64,000 nucleotides of DNA from Zychaea mexicana (taxonomy: Eukaryota > Mucoromycota > Mucoromycetes > Mucorales > Lichtheimiaceae): positions 62,001 through 126,000 of the forward strand of contig NW_026516705.1 of the NCBI RefSeq assembly GCF_025766255.1. The letters run 5' to 3'. A program made the position numbers and the translations under genes. Below, one piece after another: positions 61,131 through 64,000 of this stretch; position 1 is the stretch's first letter; each line of letters starts with the position of its first letter. The notes below the pieces were generated by a model that was not told the DNA's origin, did no database searches, and saw nothing but the letters and a program-made list of their open reading frames with translations.

Positions 61131-61547
61131 GAGAACCTGCAGCGAACCTGTTATGTTAAATTAACAGTTTATTTAACAGCCAGACCTTGCAGCGGTTGCT
61201 GTTAACGTCCTGTTATATTTAACAGCCTGAACAAAAACTGTTAAACTTAACAGTTTCTTGAATCGAAAAAAAGGACTTGAAAAATAAAAGTTACATTTCA
61301 CTTCATTCTTTGTTTCTATTCTTCAAAATGAACAACATTATTTCTAATGCCACTACCCCGTCTGACGTTTCTGCCGCTGCCGCCCTGCGCAGGAGAAAGG
61401 GCAAAGCTTTTATTTGAGCCAACGACGTGTGAAGTTAACAGCTTCGTAACAGTAACCGCTGCACGAAACGCCCTGTTAAGTTGTTAGGCACTGTTAAGCG
61501 GGCTGTTAAACTCTAAAATTTAGCAACAGCGACCGCTGCAGGTGCTC
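61131..61547. mobile_element. MITE-like element with terminal inverted repeats
   Basis: The left end carries ACCTGCAGCG (61135-61144) and the right end its exact reverse complement CGCTGCAGGT (61534-61543). Similarity extends outward (GAGA/GCTC) and inward (TGTT and TAAATT). A second inverted copy of the same word, GCAGCGGTTGCTGTTAAC and ACAGTAACCGCTGC, lies inside each end. The region between is crowded with TTAACAG/CTGTTAA words in both orientations (about a dozen), like subterminal transposase-binding repeats. No clear target-site duplication is visible. The centre holds a 29-codon frame. This fits a short non-autonomous DNA transposon made by internal deletion. Confidence 0.6.
61328..61417 (+). 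other. 29-codon ORF inside the MITE-like element
   Basis: The ATG is at 61328 in a good fungal context (TTCAAAATGA) after a pyrimidine-rich leader (CACTTCATTCTTTGTTTC). The peptide begins MNNIISNATTPSDVSAAAAL and ends with a basic RRRKGK stretch. It may be the leftover N-terminus of the parent transposase. It could equally be chance. Confidence 0.35.
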
Positions 61548-61631
61548 TAATGTGAAGAAGATTTGTATCACACGCGCAAAGCGTCCTCCAAGCGATCGCA
61601 AGATCGTCAACGTAATGCCAAGCTGAGCCCG

Positions 61632-61645
61632 GTTGCCATGGCAAC
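61632..61645. promoter_or_regulatory. perfect RFX X-box upstream of RAD51
   Basis: GTTGCCATGGCAAC is a perfect 14 bp palindrome identical to the full RFX/Crt1 X-box, 177 bp before the RAD51 ATG. In budding yeast Crt1 represses DNA-damage genes through such sites. Confidence 0.7.
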
Positions 61646-61706
61646 GGCGTCGGAGTTTACGCGATTTGCAAGGCAGACGCGCTTTTTCGTTTTTTCTTTT
61701 TTTAAG

Positions 61707-61768
61707 TTTTCGCGTCGCAGCAGCTTCCAGAAAAAAAGGCCCTTCTTCTTTTCCAACCTTTCGCGCCG
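61707..61768. promoter_or_regulatory. two G1/S-type CGCGAAA elements upstream of RAD51
   Basis: TTTTCGCGTC (61707-61716) and TTTCGCGCC (61760-61768) both contain the reverse complement of CGCGAAA, matching SBF/MBF and E2F-type cores. They lie within 120 bp of the RAD51 start. Confidence 0.5.
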
Positions 61769-61821
61769 ACGTTTTGTTGTTCTCTCTTATCTAACGTTAA
61801 CCAAGAAAATACATAATTACA

Positions 61822-63118
61822 ATGTCGCAAAATCATAATTCAATGGAAGAAGACGAAGAAGATTATGGACCGTTGCTAATTTCACACCTTGAGGTACACC
61901 ATTCGTTTTAAAGACGCTAAATTCGATTGAAAAAAAAAACTAAGCAATATGTCGGTATATGTCTATAGCAAAGTGGTATCTCATCTTCGGATATTAAGAA
62001 GCTCAAAGATGCTGGCTATTACACAGTGGAAGCTATTGCATATGCACCCAAAAAAGCATTGCTCGCAATTAAAGGCATTTCGGAAACCAAGGCTGACAAA
62101 CTCATCGCTGAAGGTACCATGCAATGACTTTTGTTCCAACTTTCCCGTTTCTACTAAAAAAGCAACTAGTTAACAAAGAATTAAACGTCGTCCATGTAGC
62201 TTCAAAAGTGGTCAATTTGGGATTCACAACTGCCATGGACGTTCACCAACGAAGACAAGAAATAGTCACAATCACGACAGGCTCAAAAGAACTTGACAGA
62301 GCGCTTGGAGGTATGCATAGTGGCATCGCTTGGTAACCTATTGTATACAAACTAATGCGTGTTTCTAGGTGGCATTGAAACGGGCTCAATTACCGAGATT
62401 TTTGGCGAGTTTCGAACGGGAAAAAGTCAATTGTGTCATATGCTTGCGGTAACAGCTCAGGTACATACATTACAACACGCCAACTGAGATGATGTTGCCC
62501 CGAATACAGAGAGCTAATGTATTAAAATAGCTTCCTATTTCCATGGGTGGTGGCCAAGGAAAATGCATGTTCATTGACACCGAAAGCACGTTCCGTCCAA
62601 GCCGTATTCTATCTATCGCACAACGCTACTCGCTCAACGGAGAAAGCACACTCGACAATATTGCGTACGCACGCGCATACAACACGGATCATCAAACGGC
62701 CTTGCTGATCCATGCGGCCGCCATGATGTCTGAAACACGCTTTTCCGTCTTGGTCGTTGACAGTGCGATGGCATTGTACCGTACGGATTATGCAGGACGT
62801 GGCGAACTTGCTGCGCGACAGACCCACTTGGCACAATTCCTGCGGTCGTTGCAGCGGCTGGCTGATGAATTTGGCGTTGCGGTGGTAATTACAAACCAGG
62901 TGGTGGCTCAAGTCGATGGCGGCGCGTCCATGTTTAATCCGGATCCCAAGAAACCTGCTGGTGGCAATATCATTGCACATGCGTCGTGCACTCGGCTGTA
63001 CTTGAAAAAAGGCCGTGGCGAGAATCGTATCTGCAAGGTGTATGACTCTCCATCCTTACCGGAAAATGAATGCACGTTTGCTATCATGGAAGATGGTATC
63101 ACGGATGCTGTGGATTAA
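61822..63118 (+). CDS. RAD51: RAD51 recombinase
   Basis: Five exons (61822-61893, 61969-62113, 62200-62310, 62369-62460, 62531-63118) give 335 residues, the usual length. The N-terminal helix-hairpin domain ([20 protein letters not shown] and [13 protein letters not shown]) is followed by the polymerisation motif GFTTAM. Walker A is GEFRTGKSQ and Walker B is VLVVDS. L1 is [13 protein letters not shown]. The end ([44 protein letters not shown]) is RAD51 rather than DMC1. The protein forms filaments on single-stranded DNA for homologous repair. Several otherwise nearly invariant positions differ: DTESTFRP instead of [17 protein letters not shown] instead of DSATALYRT, and HASCTRL instead of HASTTRL. 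This may mean a diverged paralogue. The promoter carries an X-box and G1/S-type sites. Confidence 0.93.
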
Positions 63119-63646
63119 AAAGTTCCTCACCCCCTTATCACTGTGCTCCTCCCAACATAAACGACTGTCTTCACGTCACATCGTACATATCACAATACCC
63201 ACATCCATCATCCGTTTTCCCGTTTCTTCCACTCGCATATTCACTCCTATTCTCTTCTACATATGAGTTTCGTTCTCCCCTGGCCCCCCTAACCACCCGC
63301 CTACTACCTATCAATACACCATGCACTATGCGCATCATGTACACATACATTACATAACAGCACTTTTCTAATACTTATCAGTCTCCAAAGGGAAAAAAGC
63401 CTCTTCTTATAACAAACATTTTGCCCTTCCGCCCTTAGTCGTGCCTGTGGTTATTCCTGTACTTACTATCATACATACATAATAGCAGCATGTACTATAT
63501 ATAAACTTTCTCGAATAAAGTTAAAAGACGATGTATTATTTGTGTACACATGTCAAAACAAAGAAGCAATAAGAACAAAACTAAATATGTATGTCTCATT
63601 GTTATTGTTAATTAATAATATACAACAGAAAAGCAAAACAAAACAT
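63119..63646. other. convergent 3' region
   Basis: This 530 bp interval between RAD51 and the edge gene is pyrimidine-rich, then AT-rich with AATAAAG (about 63514), a likely poly(A) signal for RAD51. No gene is seen. Confidence 0.4.
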
Positions 63647-64000
63647 TTAATACAGTGACCGTGGTGCTTCTTGCCACCGATGGTCAATAGTTTGAACGGC
63701 TGTATCTACATCCCAATGGAACGCAATGTATCTATCCACGGGCGCACTACTGGTGCTATTATCTACCATTGCGGGTGACGTTGAAGGGCCGGGAGTGCCC
63801 ACCTCTAGATCCACTTGTTGCTGTTGCTGTTGCTGTTGGAAATCCTTGGGCTCTCTGCTGCAGAACGACAGGTTCTTCAGTGAAAGACGGCCAAACCCAA
63901 AAGAAAGCAACTTGTTGCGTACAGCAGGATTCAAATTTGTAAAATGCCATTCAACGTCATGACAAGTATAAGCAAGCACCGTTTTTTGCAGACTGACAAG
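63647..64000 (-). CDS. 3' part of an unknown gene, cut by the window edge
   Basis: The frame stays open from the window edge to the stop at 63647, giving at least 117 residues of C-terminus. It reads CHDVEWHFTNLNPAVRNKLL and SFGFGRLSLKNLSFC, then a Gln run (QQQQQQQQ), a Pro/Ser-rich piece and a more ordered end (YIAFHWDVDTAVQTIDHRW). I recognise no domain. The start lies outside the window, and an exon boundary within the visible part cannot be excluded. Confidence 0.45.
   Translation of the reverse strand, partial: LVSLQKTVLAYTCHDVEWHFTNLNPAVRNKLLSFGFGRLSLKNLSFCSREPKDFQQQQQQQQVDLEVGTPGPSTSPAMVDNSTSSAPVDRYIAFHWDVDTAVQTIDHRWQEAPRSLY

Overview
This window comes from a filamentous early-diverging fungus, most likely a member of the Mucoromycota (Mucorales type). 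Three things point there: genes are split by many short introns (mostly 45-170 bp, GT-AG); the host genes are typical fungal families (APSES regulator, Num1/ApsA cortical anchor, NPR3, GGA adaptor, dynein light intermediate chain, Hrr25-like casein kinase, RAD51); and the mobile DNA is a Helitron with repeated zinc-knuckle exons plus a remnant of a TnpB/Fanzor-like gene. The species cannot be named from the sequence alone. All exon joins given here were worked out by hand from splice signals and reading frame, and the total of every multi-exon coding region was checked to be a multiple of three.  Layout from left to right: two small secreted peptides (429-695, 3125-3346) flank an unrecognised 8-exon coiled-coil protein (1113-2773). 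A dynein light intermediate chain gene lies on the minus strand (4190-6748), followed by a decayed TnpB/Fanzor-like gene (7364-8594) and a 12-exon ARB2/FAM172-type gene (8766-10920). A 2.2 kb gene-free, microsatellite-rich region precedes a StuA-type APSES regulator (13151-15258). About 5.5 kb without recognisable genes follows, then a Crz1-like C2H2 factor (20854-22669), a four-pass Fig1/SUR7-like membrane protein (23097-23909, minus), NPR3 (24961-27277), a 1458-residue Num1/Mcp5-like cortical protein (27441-32159, minus), a divergently transcribed aldo-keto reductase (32720-34461) and an RGS-domain membrane protein of Rax1 type (35336-36968).  From about 37 to 51 kb the window is accessory DNA. 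It holds a possible 51-residue gene behind a CRE palindrome (38446-38826), a nearly full-length but broken Helitron (about 40.4-45.9 kb), an unexplained 3 kb stretch with an imperfect tandem repeat, and a second, 5'-truncated Helitron (about 49.0-50.4 kb). Both Helitrons end in the same roughly 133 bp hairpin-rich block. Ordinary host genes resume with a 13-exon GGA clathrin adaptor (51431-54263), casein kinase I (55100-57263, minus), a low-complexity unknown protein (57763-58458), a MITE-like element (about 61131-61547), RAD51 (61822-63118) and the 3' part of an unknown gene (63647-64000, minus).  Functionally the host genes fall into a few groups: cortical and microtubule transport (dynein light intermediate chain and its predicted membrane anchor Num1), signalling (NPR3 for TORC1, RGS-Rax1, CK1, Crz1-like factor, APSES factor), trafficking (GGA) and genome maintenance (RAD51 with an RFX X-box and G1/S-type promoter elements). 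There is no operon-like organisation. Two neighbouring pairs are divergent and may share promoters (Num1/aldo-keto reductase; CK1/unknown protein).
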